Program-made: the position numbers and the translations under genes
Part shown: positions 32,887 to 45,256 of the stretch, piece after piece
Layout: the number at the start of each line of letters is the position of its first letter
How positions within the stretch are numbered: the first letter of the stretch is position 1
The notes under the pieces: generated by a model
Seen by the model: only the letters and a program-made list of their open reading frames with translations
Database searches by the model: none
Told to the model about the DNA's origin: nothing
Source: Conoideocrella luteorostrata
Lineage: Eukaryota > Ascomycota > Sordariomycetes > Hypocreales > Clavicipitaceae
Direction of reading: 5' to 3'
NCBI GenBank assembly: GCA_032433595.1
Contig: JASWJB010000002.1
Location: forward strand, 1-64,000
Length of the DNA stretch: 64,000 nt

Positions 32887-32998
32887 GTGGCCTTATGTAA
32901 GAAAGAGACGCGTGGTCTTGTGTAAAGAACAGAACCGTGGTGTTGTGTGAAGAACAGCGTTGTCTTGTGTAAGAAACGGCGTTGTCTCGTTAAAGGAG
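32887..32998 (+). repeat. Imperfect ~24-bp tandem repeat, about five units
   Basis: Units of the form GTGGTCTTGTGTAAAGAACA repeat with drift: GTGGTGTTGTGTGAAGAACA, then TTGTCTTGTGTAAGAAACGG, then a shorter TTGTCTCGTTAAAGG. It sits in the upstream region of the 116-aa gene. Confidence 0.75.
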
Positions 32999-35598
32999 GA
33001 GGATTGTTGCTGATAGCTACAGAGTCAAGTATTAGCAGCTATCTCGAGGTAGGCAACCTAGAGGTTTAAATACCTTTCTAGATAGCAGGATATCTGTTTA
33101 CCCCTGTTGGTCTGGTGAATAAGTCCTAGATAATAATAAATCTGTTCAAAAAAGACTTTGCATTAAGCAGAGCTAGAATAATGTAGTTACCCCCTCTGTT
33201 TAATCACTTGCTACGTGCCTGATTTGTTTCATTGCCGATGTTGCCTAGTAAACAAAGGCTTGTGCCCTATAACTCAGGGGGAGGATTCACGAGCTTAATA
33301 TTAATATGCATTCAAGCACCTTATTCATAAGAATAGTAGTCGCGGGCCGCCCGCTGGAAAAGATACCTCCTTCACCGTCCACGAAGTTCCTTGCTGCGAT
33401 GACTGGTAACAAGTCTCGGTCCTCGTCATGAGGCTGCGAGACAGATTTAGGTCCAGCGTCAGCGTAATCAGAACCTCAAGCAGGCATGGTTTGGCAAGCT
33501 CAACTTGGCAGATCCCATATCAGGCTGCTTGCCGACAGGGGCCGAAAACGATCAACTTTGGTCACTTTGTAGGCGGTTGGAGCACAAGCGGGAGCGCACT
33601 CACACTCACTCGTGTGCACGCATGAATTTGACTTAAATGATGCAGTGAGCCTGCGGCGAACATGGCCACGAGCGCAAGCACAAACCGTATTGTTCGTGGT
33701 TGCTGCTCATTGTTGTTAATTATTGTGCAGCCAGCCGCACTATTCATCATTGGTCCTAATCCGAAATTGTTCAACCATCAGGGTACAGAAATTGTCTACA
33801 ATCTGAAAAGCAGTATTTCAATGTCACGAAACATTTATCCACGATGGTGACTTATGATTTGGTTTCCGCGTGGGGGCCGCGACCGAACAGCCAGACCGGG
33901 TTTGTACGTGGTCCCCGCAGTACGAGAGGGCAAGAAAGTCAGGGGATTGCAAGAGAGCGTGTAGCCATGTGTGTTGCCTGCGTCGCTCCTGCGTGTGGTG
34001 TCCGTAGTCTGGGTGTGAGGGGCATGAAAGTTGGTGGATGGAGGAGAGTCTACAGGCCGCGGAAGTCACGGAACGCAAGAGAGCTCGCAGCCATGTGTTT
34101 GCTGTGTTTTGCCCCCCTTCTCATACTGCTGGGACCGTGTTGTGCCATACCATACCACTGTTGGCTACTGAGTACAGCAACTACCCCTCTAATTGAGCTG
34201 AGTGGCAGTGTCCAATGTGGCGATAATAGAAACGCGGCAAAGAGGGCCTTCTCCCAGGACGCAAAGTGGAAAGTCCTGGTCAGCAGCAATGCGTGTATGT
34301 GCTGTAGGGGAGAGGGATATCGGGATCTCAACTGAGAAATGTAACTTAATCCTTGTGAATCGTTCCGCATCTTCTTCCGTATTCCTCAGCCAACATTGCT
34401 CTGTTTCAATCCATCCTCGCATCAATTCATTATCAAGTGTCGTGGTCACCCATTGAATTGTCGTGCTTTGCCAATTCTGAAGCACCGAAATTGTCTTGGC
34501 TCGCCGGAGGAGGTAAAGTGCGTGGAATGATCATGCCTAACCCTCTCGACAAGGAGAGCGCCAAAGTATCAGCCGCAGCAGCTACGGAGTACGGAGTAAC
34601 TACAATACACACCGATCAGCGGTCTTCCTTACTTCGCTACGGGGCAACGGCTCATGGCGCGTCAGGCCATGCGCAGTGCACAAACAGTTAGTTGTCGGTG
34701 TGTCTGACAGCGGGATGTGCCGCACGGTCATGACGGAACAGCCATCTCTGTACTCCGTACTCCGTACAAGTAGGCGGCTATGAGACCATGCACATCCAAG
34801 TAGGGCTGAAATAGGCCGAGCCACGATGGCACTCTGCCAGCTCTGATCAAGGCCATTAGTTGCATGCTACTTACTCCGTACTGCCCGTGGCTCTGAGCGT
34901 CAATGGTTAGCGTTGCGCAGGAATACACATTTATGCGTGTGGTGCGCTATATTTGTTGCAGCTGACAATTTCTAGCTGCTGGAGTCGAATTTGCGCGTAA
35001 TTTTGCTGAATCCTATCCCTAATACATGTCAGGTCGTCATGCTAATAAACCGCGCTGAATTTAATAGCTCTAGCGACCGCGAGGCTGCACATTTTGTCTG
35101 ACCAAGACCAACAAATGCGGTACTTATGCTAGGCATCTACTAGCAGCATGCAGCTGCCACATTCTTTCCAAGGTCTCTATTAGTTACTGCCTTTAGTGGC
35201 TTATCACTCACTGTATTCACACGTTACTGGCTGCACCATGGGCATGGGTACAGCCCAGGGAGCCGAGACACCGCAATATCACCTCACGGTCGCCAATGAG
35301 ATGCTCGCAAAGTGAAAGATATCTAACCCACAGTAATTATCAGCCCCGATGAGGGCAGCGCTGCGCCACCATTGCTGCCCGAGACGAGGCGATCAACGTT
35401 GCAGTTTCTGCGGCGGAAATGCTCTCTGTAGATTATCCCACGCCCAAGTTGTGCGGGCTACGTCACCAGGCAGGTGAGGCGGTACGCTACCCTGCCCTGA
35501 TGTGAGAGGGCCTTCAAACCAAGCGACCACCACGACCATGATATAACCATTCCTCAGTTCCTTTCGTTCTCTGCCGCATCCATCACCCCGAACTTGCG
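32999..35598. other. 2.6-kb gene-poor region with TACGGAGTA motifs
   Basis: Open frames cross this moderately G+C-rich stretch (for example 33844-34335) but none shows a recognisable domain. The palindromic motif occurs repeatedly: two overlapping copies at about 34583-34598, two head-to-tail copies at 34750-34767 and one at 34872-34880. The region just before 35599 should be the promoter of the membrane protein gene. Confidence 0.4.
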
Positions 35599-36579
35599 AT
35601 GAAATCAGGCCCGCTTTCCTTCTTGCCCCCATTTTCGGTTGACAGTCAGCTCACAAAGGGCCCGGGAGGGTCTGGCAAGTCTCACGACCAGGCGAAGCAC
35701 TTACCGGGTCTGCCTCGTGTTTCTCTGAGCAACAAACACGAACTGTGTGACTTCCTTGAGCTTGAGTTGTGCTCCGATGATCTCGATCGCATCTCAAACC
35801 GCTTGTGGTGGATGTCCAAACAGGATAGCGCCAATATCTCGCCGCTACACCGACAGCTCGTGAAGGGACGCTCAATAATCGTCACGGAAGACCCGAAGCT
35901 GCACCTTGTGTGGATCTACGACCGAATATTCATCAAGCCTTTACCGCGGTATCTCACGTCATATTGGTTCTGGGAGGACATCCTCTGCGCCGGAAACGAT
36001 AGCAAGGGGAGAGAGGTACGCATACGAGGGGCCGCACTAGGCTTGTTAAGAACATATCACCATCTCATAAAGCACGAGTCCGATTTCCGCATGGCGCAAG
36101 ATCCTTCCCTGTACCTTATTCCGCCGGAAGTTACATGGGAGCAGTTCTGCAGTTTCGCGAGAAACCTTGAATTCATACAGGACGGAGATGTTTCCCTTCG
36201 CTACGCGTATGGCGAGATCCGACTCACCCGACTCAACTTTTATGCGCCATTCCTGCTAGGGAAGTCGTATTTCCAGCGAGTCGAGTATCAATATGGGCAG
36301 TACTTTGCTCGATTCTATCTACCGATATTGTTCGTCATGGGTGTTCTCTCGGTGATTTTGGGCGGGCTCCAGATCGTTGCCGCCGCGGCGGATAAAGACG
36401 GCAGCAGTCAATGGCCGGTGACCATGGCCGTCGCCATTAGTGGCATCGCCATCGTAGCTTCTTTCTGTCTGTTTATGTTTCTTGGCGTCCTTCTGATGTA
36501 TAAAATTGTCAAGGAATGGCGATTCGCCCTTTATGATCGTTATCGGCTCCTTGAACAGGGACAGGGACGGAGTGCTTGA
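35599..36579 (+). CDS. DUF6601-like two-TM membrane protein, copy 1
   Basis: Intronless 326-aa protein of an uncharacterised fungal family; I recall it as DUF6601 and could not check. Conserved segments are ISNRLWWMSKQ, LVKGRSIIVTEDPKLHLVW, IFIKPLPRYLTSYWFW, ESDFRMAQDPSLYLIPPEV and YGEIRLTRLNFYAPF. Two hydrophobic helices follow near the C-terminus (LPILFVMGVLSVILGGLQIV and SGIAIVASFCLFMFLGVLL), so it is a membrane protein with a large N-terminal soluble part. A paralogue lies 5-6 kb downstream on the opposite strand with the same blocks. Function is unknown. The start MKSGPLSFLPPF has no competing in-frame ATG upstream. Confidence 0.8.
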   Translation: MKSGPLSFLPPFSVDSQLTKGPGGSGKSHDQAKHLPGLPRVSLSNKHELCDFLELELCSDDLDRISNRLWWMSKQDSANISPLHRQLVKGRSIIVTEDPKLHLVWIYDRIFIKPLPRYLTSYWFWEDILCAGNDSKGREVRIRGAALGLLRTYHHLIKHESDFRMAQDPSLYLIPPEVTWEQFCSFARNLEFIQDGDVSLRYAYGEIRLTRLNFYAPFLLGKSYFQRVEYQYGQYFARFYLPILFVMGVLSVILGGLQIVAAAADKDGSSQWPVTMAVAISGIAIVASFCLFMFLGVLLMYKIVKEWRFALYDRYRLLEQGQGRSA

Positions 36580-37240
36580 TAGGACAGCATAACAATGTTG
36601 AGGCTAGTGTCCGGCGGCGCGGATTGACAGGTGGCTCTATGCGAGATCGCAAGGGATATTGAATGAATCTTGGGTTCGACAATTTTATTCTCATCTTTAA
36701 TTGCACCTGATTCTGCATGCTTGTTATCAAAATCCCTACTGAATTACTGCGGACGCGTTCTGTTCAGCCTTGAATGGCGTTTAAAAAGGAGCCAGCCAGT
36801 TTTATGTTGCGAAGGAAGCATCGGGGCTGAGACAACACTTTGATAGACTACCAAACTGCCCCGCAGTCCGAGTGAGTCCATAAGTATGTACATATGTGCA
36901 GCCTCACTCAACAATGCCAACGGGCTCAGATGGCGGGCGAGCCGTGCACAGCCCTTGTGCCTGGGTTGTGCCAATGCGACATCGCCGTACATAATTGTGA
37001 ATCCTGGTAGCCCATGCACGTAAGCCTCCGTGGCTGTGAAGTAAGCCCTGTATTTCACCTCGCTGTTTTCGTAATGAGACTGGACCGGCCGCTGCCAAAC
37101 AATAATGCTGATTTCCAATCTCCCCCTGTCACCTCCTTCCATAATTCAAAGCGGTATTGCCTCTGGAGGCGGTGCGAACGATTCTGACGACTTTCATCCT
37201 TTGAGTATTATATGTCAAACCCATTCTGGATCGACAAACC
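36580..37240. other. Intergenic region
   Basis: 3' region of the first DUF6601-like gene and upstream DNA of the next membrane protein. No gene seen. Confidence 0.35.
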
Positions 37241-37696
37241 ATGGATCTACCCGACTTTGACTCAGCCAAGGCCACAAGAATGCAATGCCTGGTAGCCATT
37301 GTACTTGGCGCAGCCTTAGCTCTCGCTTCGATAATATCTGGCATTTGTATGCTCTCAGCACAGCAAACTGAACCGCCGAGCGTATATTCTACGACGGAGA
37401 GCAACGTGGCTTTTCTGCAACATACATATTCATTGGGAGCATATACACGTCTTGACAATGTCAGCCAAGAGATATTAACACTTGCAGTTAATGTTGTACT
37501 TACCTTTTGCATCGACAGCATGATGTTTACGCATTCAGTTTCCTTGCGCTGGGCACTCTATAGCGAGGGGCGTCTCGAGTACAACACTATCCTTCGCCTC
37601 TACCAGCGCCAGGAAAAGCGGCCCCCATTGATGGTATCGCAGTGCTATACTGGCGCTTTGCGGAAGCCCTCTTGCATCTTTACGGGCGGCGCATAA
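37241..37696 (+). CDS. Truncated fungal membrane protein, probably a gene remnant
   Basis: A 151-aa frame with one clear helix (LVAIVLGAALALASIISGI) and a second segment LAVNVVLTFCIDSMMFTHSV. These are followed by SLRWALYSEGRLEYNTILRL, which I recognise from a fungal family of large multi-TM proteins (typical RLEYNTNxRLF). Family members continue with several more helices. Here the match stops after RLYQRQEK and the frame ends soon after. It is most likely the 5' remnant of a longer gene or a mis-terminated pseudogene. It lies between the first DUF6601-like gene and the amine oxidase. Confidence 0.5.
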   Translation: MDLPDFDSAKATRMQCLVAIVLGAALALASIISGICMLSAQQTEPPSVYSTTESNVAFLQHTYSLGAYTRLDNVSQEILTLAVNVVLTFCIDSMMFTHSVSLRWALYSEGRLEYNTILRLYQRQEKRPPLMVSQCYTGALRKPSCIFTGGA

Positions 37697-38304
37697 CTGC
37701 CTTTCACCACGTTTCTCTCATCTGTTAGATAACAGAGAGGTCAGAAAGGATGTCTCAGGCAGCTATAGAAGGGAGGAAAAAGTAACTATCGTAAGAGGTA
37801 TAAAAGGAGAAATTTTCGAAGGGTTCGAAAGGGTCAGAATTTGGAACAATAAGTAGCATTACGAGTTCGATGACGCAGCAAGGCTTGAGCTTATAAATGT
37901 TTGGTTTTAGGTCACCTTCGCCCTCATCGTGGCAATACTCGCAGCCATAAGAACGAGAACCACTTTTCCCCTCTCCCCAGACTAAGGATCAATCGTCCAA
38001 AGCCACCAGGGGTCAACCTTTATTGCAATCCGGAAGCTAGTCTCTCCCAGAAACAATGTGTCTAAACCCCTATCATCGAAGCTGAATCGAAACCGGGCTA
38101 CAGGCCAGCGTCTTTTGGATTTAATCAATTATAGCAGCCTTGGATAGTAATGGAAGCAACGACTTCTGGATTATATTAAAGAGTCAACGGGCATCTTCTT
38201 TCGCTCTATCAAACGATACTTTGTGTTTTCTGTTCTTCCTAATAGATTATAGAAGATCTCTTCTTGTCTCATTAGCTTTGTTTGTACTCGTAGTAGTTTC
38301 CTAC
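37697..38304. other. Intergenic region
   Basis: AT-rich DNA between the truncated membrane protein and the amine oxidase 3' end. Nothing recognisable. Confidence 0.35.
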
Positions 38305-39861
38305 TTAGTTGCTAATATACCCAGCAGAGACGGTTACATTTGTAGCGGCAAGACTATTAATGACTTCCTGAGCACCACGGACACCAGAACGTACTGCCCC
38401 TTCCATATATCCCTTCCAATCGAATGAAGTCTCCGTTCCCACAAAATGAATGTTTCCGAAAGAATCACGGATTGACTGGCCTGCTTTGCTTGTCATGAGC
38501 CCCGGCATCATTACTGGATTGGGAGCACCCTTAATCCAAGGCTCTTCCTCCCACACTTTCTCGATAATTTTGATCGGTTCAGGCACATGATCAACAGCGG
38601 CGCGAAACCCCTTTTGGAAATGCGCAAGAGTAGCTTCTTGTCTTTGTTTGGGGTCCAATTTCGACCACTGCCGTCCTGACTGTCCAACATGGAAGCATGT
38701 GATGCTAAACTGATTGGTCTTGTCGGTGGAGGTATCTCGGGTAAATGAAATAGGACCTTTCGTCGAAGTGAAATCCCCAGACAACTCTGCACGACGCCAC
38801 CATGGTTCTGAAAATATGAGTATAGTTTTGGAATAGGAGCCCAGCTTTGTTGACTCGATTAATTGACGCTTTTCTTGTGGAAGTGGTGGTTCGAATTTGA
38901 TCAACGGTAGAAGTGTCGTGGAAACTGAAGAAATCACTTTCTTTGCACAAAGCTTGTCCCCTTTATCTGTCTCGACTACACAGTGGTCATTGAACTGAGT
39001 TATGCTTTTGACTGGTGATTGAAGTTTTATGCTTCCTGGGGTCAGTTTTGCAGCCAAACGGATGGGAAATTGCTGGTTTCCTAGCCAAGATGTCGGGTCA
39101 ACACATATTCTCAGTAGTTCTGGGTATAGATACGATGCTCACCTTGTTGATTGCGAAGATATTGTCCGCCACCCTTCTCATCGGAAATGATATTCCAAAG
39201 TCCAGTCCCGCTTTTCAGATAATCCACAAAATAAAGCGCACTTAACTCATCAGGCTCCACACCAAGGAGGGCTCGAGTCAGTATACCAGCTGCGGATTTT
39301 GCCGTTGGCAATGCTGTTATCTTGCTCACTAGCTGTAAAACGGTCATTGAGTCAAGTTCCTTAGCATCTGGCCCAAGATGTGGATTTTGTAGGTTAGAGC
39401 GGTCGACATATCGGGACAATTTCCCAACGAGCAATAAAAGGTCAAAAATTTCCTGTGGTTCAAACTGCAAAAGGTTAATACTCTGCTCGCATTGCTGGCT
39501 CGAGACGAGTGAGAAAACCTACGTCGAATGGCAGTTGGTAAGGTATCAGCGAAATATCCCCCTTGTCTTTCTGGAAGATGGAAGTTCCCTCTGCCCGCTG
39601 CTTAACAAGGTCAAACCCGAAGTCTTTGGCCAAATTGTACATGTAGGATTGACTGTTGTCATTGATCCACGCAGCACCGGCGTCCACGATCCCCGTGCCA
39701 TTGTCTGAAGATGGCAGCGAAAGGATCTTTCCTCCCACCCGGTCCATGGCCTCGACAACGGTATAGGTGTACCCGGCGTTGTGCAAATTGGTTGCTGCTT
39801 GCAAGCCACTGAGTCCCGCACCGACAACTATAACCTGGACGCATTGTGCGGGTAGGACCAT
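38305..39861 (-). CDS. Flavin-containing amine oxidase
   Basis: FAD-dependent monoamine oxidase-family enzyme that oxidises amines to aldehydes, releasing ammonia and hydrogen peroxide. Exons are 39861-39523, 39464-39143 and 39080-38305, joined in frame by GT-AG introns, total 478 aa. The N-terminal dinucleotide fold is VIVVGAGLSGLQAATNL, with VVEAMDRVGGKI and then the substrate-side GIVDAGAAWIN. Mid-protein signatures include SAAGILTRALLGVEPDELSA and LGSYSKTILIFSEPWWR. The C-terminal FAD motif is IHFVGTETSFDWKGYMEGAV. There is no signal peptide; the last residues do not form an obvious peroxisomal SKL. Length fits the family. It is flanked by two related DUF6601-like genes, which may be coincidence. 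Confidence 0.92.
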
Positions 39862-41894
39862 GATGGCGAAATAGAAGCAATTTTGAAGATGAATTAAGGT
39901 GAAGGTTGATCAGAAAATCCCTAACTGAACAGGACTAGACCTCATATTTATGGATATCTCGTTGGGTAAGGCCGGGATTTCAGCTTGTTTTTATAATGAA
40001 TCCAATCGGATGTCCGGGTCAAAGTAGAATTCCAACGGAGTTTTTTCAAATTCAAATCCACTGGTCATCATAGAAGGAAGTTCTTAGTCATGGCAATGGA
40101 TGGTTGTGCCACGTCATACTGTGTTGCTACTCTTGTTTGCTCGCACCGCTGTAGGTGGAGTAGTTCTTATTACCAGGAGACGCAGACCACCACAACGCAG
40201 AGGGATGTGTCATCGCAAATGAAAATGCGCTTAAATGTATATTGGGTTCTACATTGCTCTGGCCGTGCGAGCGCAAGTTAGATCACGACCAATGACAATA
40301 AATAGCCCTTTTAGGTAAGGTATGTTACGGGTAGAAATCATGGGTCTTTAGCGCAAACTTTCAACACCGAACCCCGAGCTGCACTGCCGCCGAGCACCGA
40401 GTCTGCACCGCCACGGAGCACCAAGTCTACACTACTGTCGAGTCCTGAGTATGCACAGCCGCCATCGATGACGGCGGCTGTAGTCTTGCCCAAAGGTTGC
40501 ACTAGGAGCATTGAAGGTAGAGGTTGGAGCGAAAAAAACGTTAATTGCGGCGAGTTTGGTACGCTTTCATGGACGAAAAGAGCAAGGCATCCCCCGCACA
40601 TTTCAGCCAATAGCAGAGTGTTTAAGATGCACTACATCTCTGTTCAGCGAATTTTACAACAACGACGGAGTAGTCCAAAAAATGGCGCCTGAGCCACGGT
40701 ACCGTTTGTGGCGCTAATCCTCTCCGTAGTGGCGCTTCAATTCATATAAAACTGACTGTACGGAGTAGAGGCTGCGTTCATCCTTGCGTTGTCAATTGAG
40801 GACATGCACTCAAATAGTCAAATAGTACGGATTAAAGACTACAGACGGCATTCCCGTGGAAAAATGAATCCTGCCGAGCTGCGTAGGAATGTGTCCTGCG
40901 TGAAACTACAGACTCGGAAAGCGATTATCAAAGCAGGCTGTGCAGGTACGTCAATGGTGACCGACGACACGGATGTCGAAGGTTCGCGCAAATGGCGGGT
41001 CGTCCATCTGGTAACGGATATTTGAGCGATAGCACTGGCAGACTAGCACAAGAAGGCGGGTCCGATGTGTGGGAAATGGTGCTGATTGTCGCAGCAGATG
41101 GCCTCGGTGTGGCCAACGAGTTGTGTTAACTAAAGTCTTGGCGTTCCTGCCGAGCGCCGCGGCAGCTACATCTAACGAGCGACCTAGAGTTGACTGGTCT
41201 TGTTGTATGTGCGGAGTATGCACACATGTGCATTTTTCGTCCAGCGGCCACGAGCCGCACAGGTCCTATCCTGAGACGCACAGGTCGTGCTGAGCTAATC
41301 GTCTGTTCAAAGTGACCCTATTGAAGTGTTCGTGTTATTCTCGGAAGTACGGTGGAACTCTGCATACGTCGACACCCCGAGTGATTTCTCCGTCCATGGC
41401 GGCCACCTCGCAGCTGATTGTTGCAGTCACAATGTCAGGCGGCATTTCCAGCACACAGCCCTGCCTGTGTCTTATCATTTCTACCATCCCATACCCAGCT
41501 GCAACCGTCAAAATGGAGGATTTACCACTGCATAACGGCCTAGAGCCTTGTGATGTGATGCATGGCCTGCAGAACTTCTCAGGATCGTTCATGGCTGGTT
41601 GGTCCGCAACGCCGCCAATGCCCGTCTTTCAGGTGCCTTGCCGGTGTACTCAAGCTATCTCACTCTACTAAACGGCGAACTCTTCACAGGGAAATATTTA
41701 TGTCGGCTAAAGGACCGTGTTTTACCGTTTCGAAGCGTTGCTTACATTTCATCTATATAGACGGCGAACGCGCACTCTGTAGGCTTGCTAGGGTCCTAGC
41801 ATATGTCTCATAAGTGGTGTGCGAAGCGACTGCCAACAAGCTATTAAACTTAGTTATTCCGACGCGTAGCATGACCATCTTCGCGTGAATCTAA
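39862..41894. other. 2-kb gene-poor region
   Basis: It includes the amine oxidase promoter, a degenerate repeat at about 40365-40460 built on GCACCGAGTCTGCACCGCC-like units, and a TACGGAGTA motif at 40759-40767. Open frames around 40930-41670 have no recognisable domain and overlap each other in several frames, so I do not call genes. Confidence 0.4.
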
Positions 41895-43026
41895 TCACTC
41901 CTGACGCACCAACTGTGCCAGACGTTTATCTCTAAAATTTAGAGTCCTGACCAAGTTTAACAGGAAAACCGAGCAGAAGACAAGAACAATAACTACAGCA
42001 ACGACAAGGGGACCGAAAATGGCAAACACGGTGAATCCATACGACGCCGCCTGGAAGCTGTTGTTGTGGGCGAGGATCTCCGTCGCAAGCCCAACTTGCA
42101 TTGCCGGCAGAACGATGGCAATGTAGATCGTCATACCTGCCAGCCAAGTGAAGTAATCACGAATAAAAGTACTATACTGATTCCATCGAGCGACGTAACC
42201 ACGGAATGGAGTCTGAAAAAGGGCATATAATATGTTCAGCCGACTTAAACGGAGCTCGCCGTGGTGAAATCGCTGTTCGATGTGTGACTGTATGTGCCCC
42301 AAGTCCAGCTGGTCAACGAAGACCTTCCACCCGGGCCAATGTACCTCTGATGGGATCAGATACTTTTCCTGGGCAATCCGGAAGTCGCTCTCGGAGGAAA
42401 TCAGGGCGGCATACGAAAACAAAAATCCCAGTGCACGTCGTCCAAGTTGTCGGCGCTGGCATAGGTCTGCGGTCGCTTGTGTGACCGTTGTATCGCGCGC
42501 GCAGTCGCAGCCGTGTGTACAGCAGAGATATGCGGCCCAGAAGTCTGGTGCTAGGAGGTAACGGGGGATTGGCTTGAGGAATATGCGTCCCGTTTCCCAT
42601 ATGAGATGCATGTCCATCTGCTCCGTGACGATTATTTGCCGGCCGATCAGCAGCTGGTGGTGCAGTGGACGTGGCGGCGTCGGCAGGCCTGCGAACCAAA
42701 GCCAGCTGTGGATTGTCGTGAGCCGCTCAAGACTAAGCTCCTTTTCGATACCGGATGTGGCATAGCGACCCGCGGCGATTAAATCACCAGACTCCGTGCG
42801 GTACGTTGCGGGAAGCAATGCCAAGAGAGGCTGCTTGATATCTTGCACAGGCTCGTGGATGCCGTGATGGCCCTCCCGTTCGAGGAGATTGATGCAAAAC
42901 GGAAGGATCTGTTACAAACGTTGTTAGAGCGACCCGGTTTCCAGAAAACAGAATATGCTGTGTAGATACCGGCTTCTGTTGCCTCGCAAGATCGGCTCCG
43001 TATTGGGACTGTTTCGACATCGGCAT
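41895..43026 (-). CDS. DUF6601-like two-TM membrane protein, copy 2
   Basis: Paralogue of the protein at 35599-36579. Exons are 43026-42970 and 42908-41895 (in-frame GT-AG intron, acceptor TTTGTAACAG), giving 356 aa starting MPMSKQSQYGADLARQQKP. Family blocks correspond one by one: IHSWLWFAGL, LLIGRQIIVTEQMDMHLIW, IFLKPIPRYLLAPDFW, ESDFRIAQEKYLIPSEVHW and HGELRLSRLNILYALF. Two C-terminal helices follow (LAGMTIYIAIVLPAMQVGL and FGPLVVAVVIVLVFCSVFLL). It carries a Cys-rich insert (AYLCCTHGCDCARD) absent from copy 1. The two copies are clearly diverged, so the duplication is not recent. Function is unknown. Confidence 0.82.
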
Positions 43027-45256
43027 ATTCTCTCGAGTCACCGCGTAAATTGACACTATATGGCATCGACGGCGGTACGAATGGTGGCCATGGTAAGTTT
43101 GCGCCGAGTACGCCGCAGATTATCGCATAATTGCGAAAGCAAATTTGGTGCGACGTGCGCGGCGCTGTTTAAGGACTCGGATGCGGAGAAAGTCGAGAAT
43201 GAGGCTGCAGTCAGCCCGACAGTCATAAAACGAGGCTGCTGTGATATGACCTACGCCCAGCAACAAAGCGAGGTCGCTTTATTACAGTTTGGGCAGCCTT
43301 AGCTGTTGAACTCCGAAGACGGCTGGTGTCTTGGCACTGGAGTCAGCCCTGTAGAGAGCCGTGGAGCGCTGTCTCAGTACCATTTTGCCCGGCGACGCCT
43401 GTCCCATACGGAGGATGGAGTACCCAAGCACATATGTACTCGCTCTTCCCTGTACAGCGGCAAGCCCCGTTCCGAAAACCGCACTCTGCAGCACTTATTC
43501 CAGCAGGCAGCTTGATGGGCTTCTACCTCTAATGAAATATTATGCTCGTACAGCGATGCAAAACATCCGCACGTAATGGCTGTGTTGAATTGGGTCTGTA
43601 GTATGGAAAAGTGTGACTGCATAAAGTGAGCCTTGCACGGGCATTAACGGAAAAAATGAGGCAGACTCGTGCCATTACGATGGACGCACTGATGTTCCAT
43701 TTCGTCTACAGAATTGCTATGAGGCCGATGGAGAACCGTCTGCAGGTGGCTGCGCATTGCGAGTTCCACCAAATGGAGAGTGTCTCAAGGCGGTCGCGAA
43801 GAGCAGCGGTCGTGGCCGCATCATTCACGGATGGGACACAGCATGAAAAAAATTAGTGGAAAAAAAAAAAAAACCAGATAAATTTCGTGAATGATTCCGG
43901 TCGAGTCCTTGATCTCCCTCCTCACGACCATCGGAAACTCGACGGATATGTCTGCGTGCAACATTTTGCTCCAGCTATGGTTGATTGAGCAGCGAGATGT
44001 GCTGGGCCCAACTGGACCTGTTGAAAAACCGTTCTAGAAAAGCGCCCAGACGGCAGCGTCGTTACTAATGCGAGACATCTCGAAAGCTCCGTTTCATTCA
44101 GGATCAAAAACTCAAGGACCTCATCCACCGACTTCTTCTCGCCTACCTTGGCGATTGAGAAGATGGGGCCAGAAGGATCGGCATAAGAATACGAGCTGGA
44201 ATGCTAATTTGCTTTCCCAGTTACATTCTTATTATCGTCCAGCTAGATAGTATTACCGGGTAACTAGTACTACTATGTTAGTTTACTAAGGAAAAAACTA
44301 TGTAAGAACTATGCTAAAAAAAAACCTTGGAACATTGCAGTGTAAGGTGCCAGCTAAGCTTGGTTAGGCAAGGAGAGGGTATATTGTGGGGGGAGTGTGT
44401 GGTGGGGGTCCTATAGTGGTCTCGGGTTGCATTACTATTTGTACTATAATTTAGCTACGAAGAAGGGACTAACTATTCGTTGAGCATCTCCTGCTAATAC
44501 TGGCTCAATCACACCAGGCGGAAGCCTGAGAAAATATCCATAGCATTTCCATACCGCAAGTAGAACTGAATTGTGCACGTGTATCTGGTTTAAACTAGTA
44601 CGTACGACCTTATATTCTTCATTTGTCCTCTGGCAAAGCCGCAAGTCTCGCCGAGATTTGGGAAATTTGATGAGAGAGCCAATTATCGATAGAAGTGGCC
44701 CAATGTGTGTCACAGGAGCGATTGCGGCATCAGCAGAAAGCGTTGCTGCCCAAAGTACATGCAGCGCTGCGGTACCTTCACTGAGCGTATGACGTCGGGA
44801 GCCTCAACTTGCTCGACGGCGGCCAATTGAAGTCGTATTTACGTAGTAGACCAGGGTGGATGCGAAACACCAGCGGTATCTCGGCGCATTCAATGGATTG
44901 TGCGCCATGGCCAGACCTCGTAAGGGGCTTTATACTAAAGCTCCCATTGGCCAACACCAGATCCGTCTTCAAGGTAGACTGGCGGCATGGGAATGCCCCA
45001 TGATTGGCAGAGGCCAGGTCCTTCACTATGAATCCACCGCATTTCCAACTGGTCGGTTCTGACGCTCGGCCCCCGGGCACTCCTAATTCACCGTACGGGA
45101 CAAAGACTAGGTGTTGAAGATAAAAAGCAGTCCAGTCCCATCACAGATTGAATCCGAAACACTCACTTTAGAAAACTCTTTTCTACGAGTAGCCAAGACT
45201 CAGAGACAGCCTTTTCAGACAACGATTACCCACCAGCACGATCGGCAGGCATCATA
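43027..45256. other. 2.2-kb gene-poor region
   Basis: Several overlapping frames are open in two or three phases near 43280-43630 and 44780-45080 without family motifs. There is an A-homopolymer near 43858-43873. I support no gene. The last few hundred bases should be the promoter of the Clr5-ankyrin gene. Confidence 0.35.

Noticed and set aside
33844..34335. 163-aa plus-strand frame
   Set aside because: Repeats of Arg/Cys/Ala, several frames open together on both strands, no homology recognised.
40365..40460. Degenerate ~30-bp repeat as a possible CRISPR-like or minisatellite array
   Set aside because: Units too diverged and too few; CRISPR arrays are not expected in a fungal genome.
44444..45080. 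Minus-strand frames of 89 and 100 aa
   Set aside because: No recognisable domain and no consistent joining by introns.
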